Assembly (NCBI RefSeq): GCF_030418125.1
Contig: NZ_JAUHTR010000001.1
Coordinates: forward strand, 310,001 to 374,000
Direction of reading: 5' to 3'
DNA: 64,000 nucleotides
Source of the DNA: Fictibacillus fluitans
GTDB lineage: Bacteria > Bacillota > Bacilli > Bacillales > Fictibacillaceae
Under the pieces are notes generated by a model. It worked only from the letters and a program-made list of their open reading frames with translations, did not search any database and was not told the origin of the DNA. The position numbers and the translations under genes were made by a program. This document shows, piece by piece, positions 42,393-52,047 of this stretch (positions within the stretch are counted from its first letter, which is position 1; every line of letters starts with the position of its first letter).

Positions 42393-44012
42393 TTATTGAT
42401 ACATGGTTTCTCTTTGCTTTTGTAATTCTGTATTTTCCAGGAATTCATCATACGTCATCTGCTTGTCAAGAAGACCGTTCGGCGTAATTTCAATGATTCG
42501 GTTGGCAATCGTCTGCACAAATTGATGGTCATGGGAAGTGAACAATAATGATCCTTTATAATTGATCAGTCCGTTGTTCAGCGCTGTAATGGATTCTAGA
42601 TCCAGATGGTTGGTCGGATCGTCAAGCAATAGCACATTGCTTCCACTAAGCATCATTTTGGACAGCATGCAGCGTACTTTTTCCCCACCTGACAGAACTT
42701 TTGCCTTTTTCATCACTTCTTCGCCGGAAAACAGCATGCGTCCCAAGAAACCACGCAAAAAGCTTTCCGACTGATCAGCCGGCGAATATTGTCGGAGCCA
42801 GTCCACAAGATTGAGTTCGTTATTTTCAAAGTAGGAACTGTTGTCCTTCGGGAAAAAGGCTTGCGAGGTCGTTACTCCCCATTTGAAGCTTCCACTGTCT
42901 GCTTCCATTTCACCCATCAAAATTTTGAAAAGAACAGTTGCTGCCATTTCATTTTTCCCTGTGAAAGCAATTTTGTCCCCTTTATTCATCGTAAAGCTGA
43001 CATTATTAAGCACTTGTTCGCCCTCAATGGTCTTACTCAAACCTTCGACACTAAGAAGATCATTTCCGATTTCACGGTCAATCGAAAAATTAACATAAGG
43101 ATATTTACGGGTTGATGGACGAATGTCATCAAGTGAAATTTTCTCAAGCAATTTCTTTCTGGAAGTGGCTTGTTTAGACTTTGAAGCGTTGGCGCTAAAG
43201 CGTGCCACAAAATTTTGCAGTTCCTTGATTTTTTCTTCTTTCTTTTTGTTCTGTTCTTGTGCCATTTTCTGTGCCAGCTGGCTTGATTCATACCAGAAAT
43301 CATAGTTGCCCACATACAGCTGGATTTTGCCAAAATCAAGGTCCGCCATGTGTGTACAAACCTTGTTCAAGAAGTGACGGTCATGCGAAACAACAATAAC
43401 GGTGTTCTCAAAATTGATTAAAAACTCTTCTAGCCACTTGATTGCACGAAGATCCAGATGGTTGGTCGGCTCATCCAGTAGAAGGATGTCCGGTTTTCCA
43501 AACAAAGCCTGTGCAAGAAGAACTTTTACCTTCTCAGAGCCTGAAAGCTCAGCCAGCTTTTTATAATGAAGGTCTTCTCCAATTCCCAATCCTTTTAGAA
43601 GGATGGCAGCTTCTGATTCAGCTTCCCAGCCGTTCAATTCCGCAAACTCTCCCTCAAGCTCTGCGGCTTTAATGCCGTCTTCATCGGAGAAATCGGGTTT
43701 CATGTAGATTGCGTCTTTTTCCTGCATGATTTCATACAGGCGGGCATGCCCCATGATGACGGTTTGCAGAACTTCATTTTCTTCGTATTCGAAGTGGTTT
43801 TGCTTCAAAACGGCCCGGCGTTCTCCTGGTGTTATATGAACATCACCGGTTTGTGCTTCGATTTCACCGGATAAAATTTTGATAAAGGTGGATTTTCCGG
43901 CACCGTTTGCTCCGATTAAACCGTAGCAGTTGCCGGGTGTGAATTTAATATTCACGTCTTCAAATAATTTTCGGTCTCCGTATCTTAGACCAACGTTCGT
44001 AACTGTAATCAT
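42393..44012 (-). CDS. ykpA: ABC-F family ATPase (YkpA/YbiT type)
   Basis: A 539-residue soluble protein with two ABC domains and no membrane part. The first Walker A is GLIGANGAGKST (near 34-45), the first signature LSGSEKVK, Walker B LLLDEPTNHLDL. A charged linker (about 245-300, KKKEEKIKELQ) matches the P-site tRNA-interaction motif region of ABC-F proteins. The second P-loop is degenerate (FTGKNEMAATV) and the second signature is LSGGEKVRC with LLLDDPTNHLDL. It corresponds to B. subtilis YkpA. ABC-F proteins act on ribosomes in translation; the exact role of this one is unknown. AAGGAG precedes ATG 44012. Confidence 0.9.
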   Translation of the reverse strand: MITVTNVGLRYGDRKLFEDVNIKFTPGNCYGLIGANGAGKSTFIKILSGEIEAQTGDVHITPGERRAVLKQNHFEYEENEVLQTVIMGHARLYEIMQEKDAIYMKPDFSDEDGIKAAELEGEFAELNGWEAESEAAILLKGLGIGEDLHYKKLAELSGSEKVKVLLAQALFGKPDILLLDEPTNHLDLRAIKWLEEFLINFENTVIVVSHDRHFLNKVCTHMADLDFGKIQLYVGNYDFWYESSQLAQKMAQEQNKKKEEKIKELQNFVARFSANASKSKQATSRKKLLEKISLDDIRPSTRKYPYVNFSIDREIGNDLLSVEGLSKTIEGEQVLNNVSFTMNKGDKIAFTGKNEMAATVLFKILMGEMEADSGSFKWGVTTSQAFFPKDNSSYFENNELNLVDWLRQYSPADQSESFLRGFLGRMLFSGEEVMKKAKVLSGGEKVRCMLSKMMLSGSNVLLLDDPTNHLDLESITALNNGLINYKGSLLFTSHDHQFVQTIANRIIEITPNGLLDKQMTYDEFLENTELQKQRETMYQ

Positions 44013-44052
44013 AAATTTTTATTTCTCCTTCGCTGATTCCATAATCTCAATG

Positions 44053-44080
44053 ATTGTATCATACCATACTCTGCTGTCCA
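44053..44080 (-). promoter_or_regulatory. Sigma-A-like promoter for ykpA
   Basis: On the minus strand TGGACA, 16 nt, TACAAT; 5 of 6 in both boxes. Confidence 0.45.
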
Positions 44081-44112
44081 CCGTGCAAGTGGATTTCAAC
44101 AGCTTTTTCCAC

Positions 44113-44147
44113 GAAAAAGAGCGGAGAAGAATTCCACTCCTCCGCAG
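44113..44147 (-). terminator. Terminator of the aro operon
   Basis: On the minus strand GCGGAG pairs with CTCCGC around a 13-nt loop that itself has GGA/TTC pairing, followed by TCTTTTTC. It lies ~65 nt past the aroA stop. Confidence 0.65.
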
Positions 44148-44212
44148 TTTATGCTGTTCTGAAATTTTTTCTACTATTATATTAGGTTTGATGTAAAATC
44201 CATATAGCCGTA

Positions 44213-45511
44213 CTATACTCCGATGTTTTCTTTTTGCAGCTGCTCAAGCTGTTCGAAGAAGTTAGGATAAGAGACGGTAACGGCCTGGCTGTCTGAGAGT
44301 GAGGTTTCTCCTTCACTGAGACACGCTGCAATCGCGAGCATCATTCCTATTCTGTGGTCTCCGTGGCTGTGAGTTTCGGCTCCTTGCAGACGGTCCGTTT
44401 TCTTGATAATCATCCCGTCTGCTGTAGCGGTAATGTCCGCACCGAACTTTTTCAATTCATTAACGACCGTATCAATGCGGTTCGTCTCTTTTACTTTTAG
44501 TTCAGCCGCATCCTTGATTACTGTCGTGCCGGAAGCTTGTGTTGCGGCGAGTGCAATGATTGGAATTTCATCAATCAAGCGCGGTATGATTTCTCCGCCG
44601 ATTTCAATTCCTTTAAGTTCTGACGTGCGAACCGTAATGTCGGCATATGGTTCTGAGTCCTCTCCTTCAACTGCTGAGATGGTCAGGTCCGCTCCCATTT
44701 GCTGAAGAACATCGATGATACCTGTCCTTGTAGAATTCATGCCCACTTTTTTCAAAGTGATTTCACTGTTGGGTATGATTGCCCCGGCTACCAGAAAAAA
44801 CGCGGCGGAGGAAATATCGCCGGGAACCTCTATATGGGTTCCCTTTAGAGACTGTCCACCCTTCAAACTGGCAGTTTTGCCGCTTACCTGCACCTCGCAG
44901 CCGAATGCTCTCAACATACGTTCGGTATGATCCCTGGAGGTATAGGGCTCAGTTACAGAAGTCGTTCCTTCTGCTTTTAAACCGGACAGCAGCACAGCGG
45001 ACTTTACCTGTGCACTGGCAACGGGCGAGTTGTAATGATAGGTTTGTGTGTTTCCGCCCCGGATGGAGAGCGGAACAAAGTTTCCATCTTCTCTTCCGTC
45101 AATGGCCACTCCTCTTTCCCGCAATGGAGCGGTTACCCTTTTCATGGGCCGCTTCGCAATCGAAGCATCTCCAATCAGACACGCATGAAAAGGTGTATTG
45201 GCAAGTATGCCAAGCATCAGGCGGATTGTCGTTCCTGAGTTCCCGACATCCAGTATTTCAGAAGGTTCTGTCAGACCATCCAGCCCTTTTCCTTCTATTT
45301 TAACTGTATCATCGCTCTGCTCGATGGATACTCCCATTTTCCTGAAGCAGTCAATAGTGCTTAAACAATCATCCCCAGGAAGAAACCCATTAACCGTCGT
45401 TGTCCCTTCGGCGATGGATCCGAACATTACTGCACGGTGGGAAATGGATTTATCTCCGGGAACCCTCAGGCTCCCCTGTAAACCTGATACTGCCCGCAAT
45501 GTTTTCAACAT
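44213..45511 (-). CDS. aroA: 5-Enolpyruvylshikimate-3-phosphate synthase
   Basis: A 432-residue EPSP synthase (named aroE in B. subtilis), which joins shikimate-3-phosphate and PEP in the sixth shikimate step. Visible motifs are [13 protein letters not shown] (near 18-30, PEP/S3P-binding Lys and Ser), [11 protein letters not shown] (about 88-98), [14 protein letters not shown] (about 116-129), [13 protein letters not shown] and HGDHRIGMM (near 383). The VGNSGTT and RPMKR sequences are of the Gram-positive class. AAGGAGG precedes ATG 45511. It is the last gene of the operon, 16 nt after tyrA. Confidence 0.95.
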   Translation of the reverse strand: MLKTLRAVSGLQGSLRVPGDKSISHRAVMFGSIAEGTTTVNGFLPGDDCLSTIDCFRKMGVSIEQSDDTVKIEGKGLDGLTEPSEILDVGNSGTTIRLMLGILANTPFHACLIGDASIAKRPMKRVTAPLRERGVAIDGREDGNFVPLSIRGGNTQTYHYNSPVASAQVKSAVLLSGLKAEGTTSVTEPYTSRDHTERMLRAFGCEVQVSGKTASLKGGQSLKGTHIEVPGDISSAAFFLVAGAIIPNSEITLKKVGMNSTRTGIIDVLQQMGADLTISAVEGEDSEPYADITVRTSELKGIEIGGEIIPRLIDEIPIIALAATQASGTTVIKDAAELKVKETNRIDTVVNELKKFGADITATADGMIIKKTDRLQGAETHSHGDHRIGMMLAIAACLSEGETSLSDSQAVTVSYPNFFEQLEQLQKENIGV

Positions 45512-45527
45512 GTTTATACCTCCTTAT

Positions 45528-46631
45528 TCACATGGCAATGTATGTGGTGAATTGCAATTCCTCCAGGCTTTCTTTCGCAGAATCCCTGTCATCCTCTGAC
45601 TGAAAACTGATCCTGAGCACCCCATAGATATCCTCTCTTGCTTCGATGACACGGATATTGGTAATGCTGAGCTTGTTCTCAGCAAGGATTGAAGTGACAC
45701 GGGAAATGACACCAATGTCATCAATGATGTCAACATAAAGGTCATAAAAGGAGGTAATTGCCCCTTTTGCTTTAATCGGCAATGCATCGCGATACGTTTT
45801 TGCTCCCGAAAAATAATCGTAAAGCCCCTGGTCATTCCCGCTTTTAACCAAATCTTTAACGTGTTCCATTTCATAGGCCCACTCATCAATCAGGTGCAGA
45901 ATATTCTCTTTATTATGCTTAATGATATCCTTCCACATGGCCGGACTGCTCGAAGCAATCCGGGTAATGTCTTTAAACCCTCCGGCAGCCAAGTCATTGA
46001 TCTGGGCGTGAGAATGAGCATATTGCTCTACCTGCCGCACGAGACTTGCGGCAACAACATGTGGAAAATGACTGACAACACCTGTAAGCAAATCATGCTT
46101 TTCGGCATCCATTACAATAAACTTGGCATGTGTTCCTTTTAGCCATTCCTTCAGTTCATTGATCTGGTCATCTTGTGTTGAAGGTGTCGGGGTAATCATA
46201 TAGAAAGCATTCTCAAACAGATGAGCCTTCGCACTTCCCGGACCGGACTTATGGGAACCGGCCATCGGGTGGCCGCCAATGAAATGAATGCCCTGGTCCT
46301 GCAGCTTTTGGGCTTTCTCCATAATTTTGCTTTTGGTGCTGCCCACATCGGTGATCAGCGCTTTGGGCGGGTTTTCAAAGGAAGCAAACCAATCGAGTAA
46401 GCGTTCCGTTTCCTCCACTGGTGTTGCCAGGATAATAAGATCGGCAGCTGCTGCTTCTTTTTCAAGATCGTTGCTGATCTCGTCTACAATCTGCAGCCGC
46501 TTGGCCAAATTTTCGTGATCTGGAGATATGTCGTTGCCAACAATTATACATTCGTGTTCTTTTTTAACTGCCATGGCTATGGATCCGCCGATAAGGCCTA
46601 ATCCGATCAGCAGTACCCGTTTTTTCACCAT
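45528..46631 (-). CDS. tyrA: Prephenate dehydrogenase with C-terminal ACT domain
   Basis: About 367 residues. An NAD-binding fold starts VLLIGLGLIGGSIAMAVK, followed by the prephenate-binding helical domain (IGGHPMAGSHKSGPGSA with catalytic His/Ser) and a C-terminal ACT domain from about residue 295 (DIGVISRVTSILAENKLSITNI), which should confer feedback control by tyrosine. It oxidatively decarboxylates prephenate to 4-hydroxyphenylpyruvate. The start at ATG 46631 has AAGGAG 5 nt upstream; the next codon is GTG with better spacing and may also serve. It overlaps the aroB stop by 1 nt (TAATG). Confidence 0.94.
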   Translation of the reverse strand: MVKKRVLLIGLGLIGGSIAMAVKKEHECIIVGNDISPDHENLAKRLQIVDEISNDLEKEAAAADLIILATPVEETERLLDWFASFENPPKALITDVGSTKSKIMEKAQKLQDQGIHFIGGHPMAGSHKSGPGSAKAHLFENAFYMITPTPSTQDDQINELKEWLKGTHAKFIVMDAEKHDLLTGVVSHFPHVVAASLVRQVEQYAHSHAQINDLAAGGFKDITRIASSSPAMWKDIIKHNKENILHLIDEWAYEMEHVKDLVKSGNDQGLYDYFSGAKTYRDALPIKAKGAITSFYDLYVDIIDDIGVISRVTSILAENKLSITNIRVIEAREDIYGVLRISFQSEDDRDSAKESLEELQFTTYIAM

Positions 46632-47725
46632 TATTTCTCCTTGTCTGTCATTAAGAATTTCTTCAGCGCGTTCAGCAAAGTGCAATCCTCCACCTCTTTT
46701 ACATACGGCTGTCCGATTGCTTCAAGCAGCACCATTTTCACCCGGCCCGATGTTGATTTTTTATCACGCTTCATCGCGCCAAGCAGCCGCTCTGCATCGA
46801 GTTTTGATGGAACGGATGGATAATTGAAATGTTTTAGCCAATTGGAGATCTCCTTATAATGAAGGTTTGTGTCTCCAAGCTCCTCGCTCAGCTGCAGTGC
46901 AAACCTCATGCCGATCGCCACAGCATCACCGTGCGAGATCGTCCCGTATCCGGATTCACTCTCAATAGCATGGCCAAGTGTATGACCGAAATTTAAAATG
47001 GCGCGAAGTCCTTTTTCTTTTTCATCCTGCGATACCACTTTTGCTTTAATCGAAATCCCCTTTTTTAAAATATAGGAAAGCTTTTCCGGCGGGATATCGG
47101 ATAAATCAGAGATTTCTCCCTTTAAATAATCGTAGAATTCTTCATCCTGAATCAATGCATGTTTGATCACTTCTGCAAAACCGGAACGAATTTCCGGAAG
47201 CGGCAAAGAATCCAGAAAATCAATAGAATAAAATACTGCTTCCGGCTGATGAAACACACCAACCATGTTTTTGCCGAGCGGATGATTAATCCCTGTCTTT
47301 CCCCCTACCGCACTGTCGTGGGCAAGAAGGGTGGTGGGCAGCTGGATGAAACGGATGCCCCGCATATACGTTCCTGCCACAAATCCTGCCAAATCTCCGA
47401 TCATACCGCCGCCAAGCGCAACAATGAGCGAATTTCGGTCCAATCCTTTTTCCAGTGCAAACGTAAGACTATTATAATAGTTGGAAAATGATTTTTCGCC
47501 ATCCCCGCCAGGTACAACAAAGGTGTGCACCGGCTGATTTAACCCTTTAAGAGATTCAACCGCTTTATCCATATAGAGCGCGCCCACCGTTTCGTCCGAA
47601 AGGATCAGCACACTTGTTACTGCCGGCTTTAATTCTTCTATTAAAGGAGACAGATCTGTAATGATCTTATTGCCGATGAGAACCGGATATTGCTTTGTAT
47701 CCGTTTGAACATGCAGCGTTTCCAT
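46631..47725 (-). CDS. aroB: 3-Dehydroquinate synthase
   Basis: A 364-residue NAD- and metal-dependent enzyme of the second shikimate step. Landmarks are ALGGGMIGDLAGFVAGTYMRGI (NAD-binding Gly cluster, near 100-121), QLPTTLLAHDSAVGGKTGINHPLGKNMVG read as separate motifs, the zinc ligands in KHALI and NFGHTLGHAIE (near 247), and HGDAVAIGM. It starts directly after the aroC stop with no gap, and its stop overlaps the tyrA start, so the three genes form a tightly packed coupled unit. The SD upstream is weak, consistent with coupling. Confidence 0.95.
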   Translation of the reverse strand: METLHVQTDTKQYPVLIGNKIITDLSPLIEELKPAVTSVLILSDETVGALYMDKAVESLKGLNQPVHTFVVPGGDGEKSFSNYYNSLTFALEKGLDRNSLIVALGGGMIGDLAGFVAGTYMRGIRFIQLPTTLLAHDSAVGGKTGINHPLGKNMVGVFHQPEAVFYSIDFLDSLPLPEIRSGFAEVIKHALIQDEEFYDYLKGEISDLSDIPPEKLSYILKKGISIKAKVVSQDEKEKGLRAILNFGHTLGHAIESESGYGTISHGDAVAIGMRFALQLSEELGDTNLHYKEISNWLKHFNYPSVPSKLDAERLLGAMKRDKKSTSGRVKMVLLEAIGQPYVKEVEDCTLLNALKKFLMTDKEK

Positions 47726-48895
47726 TTAAAACTCACTCGCCTGCTGGTTATGGCGTGCAATGTTTTCCTTCATGCGCTCGATGTTGTCTGAGCCAAACTG
47801 CTCTGCAAGGGCAGCGGCAAGTTCCCAGGCGACAACCGCTTCTGCCACAACGCTAGCAGCAGGAACAGCGCAGCTGTCCGAACGCTCTATGCTTGCCTGG
47901 AATGCTTCCTTGGAATCAATATCAACACTTTGCAGTGGTTTATATAATGTAGGAATGGGCTTCATTACGCCTCTCACTACAACCGGCATTCCTGTGGTCA
48001 TGCCGCCTTCAAATCCTCCGGCATTGTTTGTTTTTCTTGAGTAGCCCTTCTCTTTGTCCCATGTGATTTCATCATGGACAAGGCTGCCGGGTTTATGGGC
48101 CGCTTCAAACCCGATACCGATTTCCACTCCTTTAAAAGCATTAATGCTCATCACAGCGGCGGCAAGTTTCGCATCCAGTTTACGGTCATAATGTACATAG
48201 CTGCCAACACCGACCGGCATGCCTTCCACAATGACTTCTACAATACCGCCGATTGAATCTCCGTTTTCCTTTGCATCGTCAATGGCTTTCATCATCTTAA
48301 GTCCGGCTTCTTCATCAAGACAGCGGACCGGAGATGCTTCCGTTCTTTCCTGAAGATCTTTGAGTGAGTCAAACTCCATTTTTTCAGCAACGATCCCGCC
48401 GATCTCGATGACATGACCGCCCACTTGGATACCAAGCTCATTTAAGAGCTGTTTGGCGACAGCCCCTGCTGCCACTCTTACCGTCGTTTCCCTCGCTGAG
48501 GAACGCTCCAGTACATTTCTCATGTCACGATGATTGTATTTGATGGCTCCATTTAAATCCGCATGACCCGGACGGGGGCGCGTAATTTGGCGTTTCACTT
48601 CTTCACTGTCGTCTTCAAGAGGCTCTGCACCCATAATCTTTGTCCAGTGTTTGAAGTCGCGGTTTTCCACCGTCAGTGTAATCGGCGATCCCAGTGTATA
48701 GCCATGGCGAACACCGCTGTTGATAATAGCCTGATCTTTTTCGATCTGCATTCTTCGGCCGCGTCCGTGCCCTTTTTGTCTGCGGGACAGTTCCTCATTG
48801 ATGACTTGTGCTGGTAAAGATAGTCCTGATGGCACTCCTTCCAAAATAGTGGTTAGCTGTGGTCCGTGTGATTCTCCGGCTGTTAGATATCTCAT
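47726..48895 (-). CDS. aroC: Chorismate synthase
   Basis: A 389-residue flavin-dependent lyase that makes chorismate, the branch point for Phe, Tyr, Trp and folate (named aroF in B. subtilis). The signature sites are GESHGPQL at the N-terminus, [38 protein letters not shown] and [19 protein letters not shown] 9 nt before ATG 48895 gives a strong start. It is the first gene of aroC-aroB-tyrA-aroA and sits behind a T-box leader. Confidence 0.96.
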   Translation of the reverse strand: MRYLTAGESHGPQLTTILEGVPSGLSLPAQVINEELSRRQKGHGRGRRMQIEKDQAIINSGVRHGYTLGSPITLTVENRDFKHWTKIMGAEPLEDDSEEVKRQITRPRPGHADLNGAIKYNHRDMRNVLERSSARETTVRVAAGAVAKQLLNELGIQVGGHVIEIGGIVAEKMEFDSLKDLQERTEASPVRCLDEEAGLKMMKAIDDAKENGDSIGGIVEVIVEGMPVGVGSYVHYDRKLDAKLAAAVMSINAFKGVEIGIGFEAAHKPGSLVHDEITWDKEKGYSRKTNNAGGFEGGMTTGMPVVVRGVMKPIPTLYKPLQSVDIDSKEAFQASIERSDSCAVPAASVVAEAVVAWELAAALAEQFGSDNIERMKENIARHNQQASEF

Positions 48896-48930
48896 GTTAC
48901 ATTTCCTCCTGTTTCTCTTATTGAAATATA

Positions 48931-49186
48931 AAAAAAGCCCCTGCTAAAAAAATAGCAGGGACGAATTTATTCGCGGTACCACCCTCATTGCGGACAACTA
49001 TCATCCGCCTCTTCATTCAGGATAACGGTAATTAACCGTCCTTTTTACTGATCAGATCAACCAATCATTCAAAAAGGAAGCTCGAGGGTGTAATTCGCAT
49101 TCTCCTTTGTACTGATTCTCACCGTCCATCAGCTCTCTTTATAACAGGGAGAAGAATACTACTGTTGCCTGTCATTGCATTTCAAG
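48931..49186 (-). ncRNA. T-box riboswitch leader of the aro operon, probable tyrosine specifier
   Basis: On the minus strand the leader shows the T-box sequence AGGGTGGTACCGCG (48972-48985), whose TGGT pairs with the uncharged tRNA end. A terminator follows (CCCTGCTA/TAGCAGGG plus a T run, 48931-48960) that the antiterminator would displace. Stem I includes the AGAGAGCTGATGGACGGTGA block. The specifier-loop sequence GCGAATTACACC contains UAC (49090-49092), a tyrosine codon in the expected GAA-NNN-A context. Other readings (AAU, UUA, ACA) are possible by frame alone, but only tyrosine fits the operon. Binding of uncharged tRNA-Tyr would switch on chorismate and tyrosine synthesis. Confidence 0.9.
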
Positions 49187-49191
49187 ATTGT

Positions 49192-49200
49192 ATTATATCA
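49192..49200 (-). promoter_or_regulatory. Extended -10 promoter for the T-box/aro transcript
   Basis: TGATATAAT on the minus strand, about 6-8 nt before the T-box leader. No good -35 is seen, which the TGn extension can compensate for. Confidence 0.55.
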
Positions 49201-49290
49201 AGTTTTAACACGGTTGGCGCGGATTGTAAAGGGGATGTGGTGAATTTTTATAATTTTACAGTTTCTCTGAAAAAATCTGAAAATAACACC

Positions 49291-49320
49291 TTGACAAGAT
49301 ACACTGACATGCTTTAAAGT
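49291..49320 (+). promoter_or_regulatory. Promoter for the DAHP synthase gene
   Basis: Perfect -35 TTGACA (49291-49296), 18 nt, TAAAGT. It predicts a leader of about 125 nt before ATG 49451. Confidence 0.5.
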
Positions 49321-49450
49321 AGCAAACAATACTCAATAAAATTTATTCGGAGCTGTTTTTTACGGAAGGCCGAAATTGGTATCGGAACAAGAGCCTGGTA
49401 ATTCCTATTAACAGCCGTGGATTGATTTTCAATTAAGAGGAGGAGCTTAA

Positions 49451-50527
49451 ATGTCTAAAGAACTAGCAGAATTAAGAAGTGAGATTGAAGAGGTCGACGA
49501 ACAGATTCTGGCTTTACTGAACAACCGTGCGACCATTGTAAAAGAAATCGGAAAACTAAAAGAAATGCAGGGTGTTAAGCGTTTTGATCCAGTCCGTGAA
49601 CGCAAACTGCTGGATTTGATCGAAGACAGAAATGAAGGACCATTTGAGACCTCTACTCTTCAATATATCTTTAAGCAAATCTTCAAAGCCAGCCTTGAAC
49701 TGCAGGAAGATGACAACCGTAAGGCACTCTTGGTATCCCGTAAAAAGAAACCGGATGATACAATTATCAATATTAAAGGAGAGCAAATCGGAACAGGCGA
49801 ACAGCATTTCGTGATGGGACCTTGTGCGGTTGAAAGCTACGAACAAGTGAAGCAAGTGGCAAAAGCACTTAAAGATCAGGGCTTAACGCTTATGCGTGGC
49901 GGCGCTTTTAAACCGCGGACCTCTCCATATGATTTCCAGGGTCTTGGAATGGAAGGTCTTAAGATTCTTCGCAGAGTGGCCGATGAGGAAAATTTGGCTG
50001 TCATCAGCGAAATCCTGAACCCTAACGATCTTGAAGAAGCACTTGATTATGTTGATGTGGTTCAAATCGGTGCACGCAACATGCAAAACTTCGAACTGCT
50101 GAAAGCGGCCGGTTCCATCCGCAAACCAGTGCTTTTAAAACGCGGACTCTCAGCAACCATTGAAGAATTCATGTACGCGGCTGAATACATCCTGGCCCAG
50201 GGAAATGACCAAATTATCCTTTGTGAGCGCGGCATTCGCACCTATGAAAAAGCTACTCGCAATACACTTGATATTTCTGCCGTACCAATCTTAAAACAAG
50301 AAACACATCTTCCGGTGATGGTTGATGTAACACATTCTACAGGAAGAAAAGATCTCCTGCTTCCTGCAGCAAAAGCAGCGCTTGCTATCGGCGCGGACGG
50401 CGTAATGGCCGAGGTTCATCCGGATCCTGCCGTCGCATTGTCAGACTCTGCACAGCAGATGAACATCCCTCAGTTCCATGAATTCATGAATGAAATTAAA
50501 AAACACGCAGCTGTATACACAGCGTAA
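49451..50527 (+). CDS. aroG: Bifunctional chorismate mutase / 3-deoxy-7-phosphoheptulonate synthase
   Basis: A 358-residue fusion. An N-terminal AroQ-type chorismate mutase (~1-90: [35 protein letters not shown]-like) precedes a type I-beta DAHP synthase barrel (~105-358: [91 protein letters not shown]). In B. subtilis (where it is called aroA) the mutase domain also mediates feedback by prephenate and chorismate. It is divergent from the aro operon and supplies the mutase step that operon lacks. AGGAGG precedes ATG 49451. Confidence 0.95.
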   Translation: MSKELAELRSEIEEVDEQILALLNNRATIVKEIGKLKEMQGVKRFDPVRERKLLDLIEDRNEGPFETSTLQYIFKQIFKASLELQEDDNRKALLVSRKKKPDDTIINIKGEQIGTGEQHFVMGPCAVESYEQVKQVAKALKDQGLTLMRGGAFKPRTSPYDFQGLGMEGLKILRRVADEENLAVISEILNPNDLEEALDYVDVVQIGARNMQNFELLKAAGSIRKPVLLKRGLSATIEEFMYAAEYILAQGNDQIILCERGIRTYEKATRNTLDISAVPILKQETHLPVMVDVTHSTGRKDLLLPAAKAALAIGADGVMAEVHPDPAVALSDSAQQMNIPQFHEFMNEIKKHAAVYTA

Positions 50528-50529
50528 CT

Positions 50530-50568
50530 TAAAAAAGGTGGTCCTTCAAAGGACCATCTTTTTTTGTT
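50530..50568 (+). terminator. Terminator after the DAHP synthase gene
   Basis: AAGGTGGTCCTT pairs with AAGGACCATCTT around CA, followed by TTTTTTG. Confidence 0.8.
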
Positions 50569-50643
50569 GCAAACACCACTGATTCCTTCCTTTTCCTGTG
50601 GTATACTTTCCGTATTGCAGTAATTAGGAAAAGGATCTAGCTT

Positions 50644-52005
50644 ATGGAAAAAACTCAAACTCTTCAACAAAAAGCATCACTATTTTGGCGGTTGGTTTTC
50701 CCCGTTTTAATCACCCAGCTTGGCATTTATGCCATGAATTTTTTGGATACCGTAATGTCCGGACATTCAGGAGCCTCACAGCTGGCCGGAGTCGCAATCG
50801 GATCGAGTATATGGGTACCGGTTTTTACAGGCTTGAGCGGAATTTTAATGGCGTTGACACCGATTGTTTCACAGTTCAACGGCGCTGGAAAAAAGGACAG
50901 AGTTCCAGACGCCGTGATACAAAGTCTGTATTTGGGGCTTACGTTGGCAGCTGCCGTCATTCTGGCAGGATATTTTGTTCTTGACCCCATTCTTAACGCC
51001 ATGCACTTGGATACAACAGTCAGTCATGTGGCCAAAGGTTATTTAATTGCACTGTCAACGGGAATCATACCTCTTTTTTTATACAATGTTCTCAGGTCAT
51101 TCATTGATGCTCTGGGAAGAACCCGTGTGTCCATGTTCGTGACCCTGGCTGCTCTCCCGGTCAATGCGCTGTTCAATTATCTGCTGATCTTCGGGAAATG
51201 GGGATTTCCTGAACTCGGGGGAATCGGTGCTGGTTACGCAACATGTATTACCTATTGGTTCATCGCGATACTAACGTTTACCATTGTTCATAAGATCGAA
51301 CCCTTTTCGTTATACAACGTCTTTCGCCGATTTCCTGCAGTATCAATCACCGCCTGGAAAGATCAACTGAAAATCGGCATTCCAATCGGCTTTGCCATCT
51401 TTTTTGAAACAAGTATCTTCGCAGCGGTTACATTGCTTATGAGCTCTTTCAATACGGCAACAATCGCGGCACATCAATCGGCCATTAACTTTGCCTCATT
51501 TCTTTACATGCTGCCACTCAGCATTTCACTGGCCCTTACGATCGCGGTTGGTTATGAGGTTGGTGCCAAGCGCTATGCTGACGCAAAACAATACAGCTAT
51601 CTCGGGATGGTAACCGCAGTCATATTGGCGCTGGTTTGTGCAGGCGGGCTTTTACTTTTCCGGGAACAGGTTGCCGGACTGTATTCAAATGATCCGGCAG
51701 TGATCTCCCTGACCAAGCATTTCCTGTTGTATGCGGTATTCTTTCAGTTATCAGACGCAATTGCCGCACCCATTCAAGGCTCACTGCGCGGTTATAAAGA
51801 TGTGAATGTCACTCTTGTATTATCTTTGATTTCGTATTGGGTCATCGGTCTTCCAGCAGGCTATATTCTTGCAGTCTTCACCCCGCTTGCTGCATTTGGG
51901 TATTGGGTCGGGCTGATCTCCGGGCTCGCAATGGGAGCAATCCTGCTCTATCTCAGAATGGCTTATATTCAAAAAAAGCAAGAGAAAAAGGCCTTGCACC
52001 ATTAA
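50644..52005 (+). CDS. MATE family multidrug/sodium antiporter
   Basis: A 453-residue, twelve-helix exporter of the NorM-like MATE branch. Two pseudo-repeats are visible: FPVLITQLGIYAMNFLDTVMSGH with GASQLAGVAIGSSIWVP at the start of the first, and IGIPIGFAIFFETSIFAAVTLLM with AHQSAINFASFLYMLPLSIS in the second. The Glu/Asp residues in TM7 (FFETS) agree with cation-coupled transport. It is close to B. subtilis YojI, which also lies in a yojN/yojO neighbourhood. The natural substrate is unknown. AAAGGA lies 8 nt before ATG 50644. Confidence 0.9.
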   Translation: MEKTQTLQQKASLFWRLVFPVLITQLGIYAMNFLDTVMSGHSGASQLAGVAIGSSIWVPVFTGLSGILMALTPIVSQFNGAGKKDRVPDAVIQSLYLGLTLAAAVILAGYFVLDPILNAMHLDTTVSHVAKGYLIALSTGIIPLFLYNVLRSFIDALGRTRVSMFVTLAALPVNALFNYLLIFGKWGFPELGGIGAGYATCITYWFIAILTFTIVHKIEPFSLYNVFRRFPAVSITAWKDQLKIGIPIGFAIFFETSIFAAVTLLMSSFNTATIAAHQSAINFASFLYMLPLSISLALTIAVGYEVGAKRYADAKQYSYLGMVTAVILALVCAGGLLLFREQVAGLYSNDPAVISLTKHFLLYAVFFQLSDAIAAPIQGSLRGYKDVNVTLVLSLISYWVIGLPAGYILAVFTPLAAFGYWVGLISGLAMGAILLYLRMAYIQKKQEKKALHH

Positions 52006-52007
52006 TA

Positions 52008-52047
52008 ATGGCAGATTCCTATATTTCTAAGGAATCTGCCATTCATT
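52008..52047. terminator. Bidirectional terminator between the MATE and phosphotransferase genes
   Basis: AATGGCAGATTCCT pairs with AGGAATCTGCCATT around ATATTTCTA, with TTTTT following on the plus strand. Confidence 0.8.

Noticed and set aside
49266-49285. Possible CodY box upstream of the DAHP synthase promoter (TCTGAAAATA half)
   Set aside because: Only one half resembles the CodY consensus; at least four mismatches over 15 nt.
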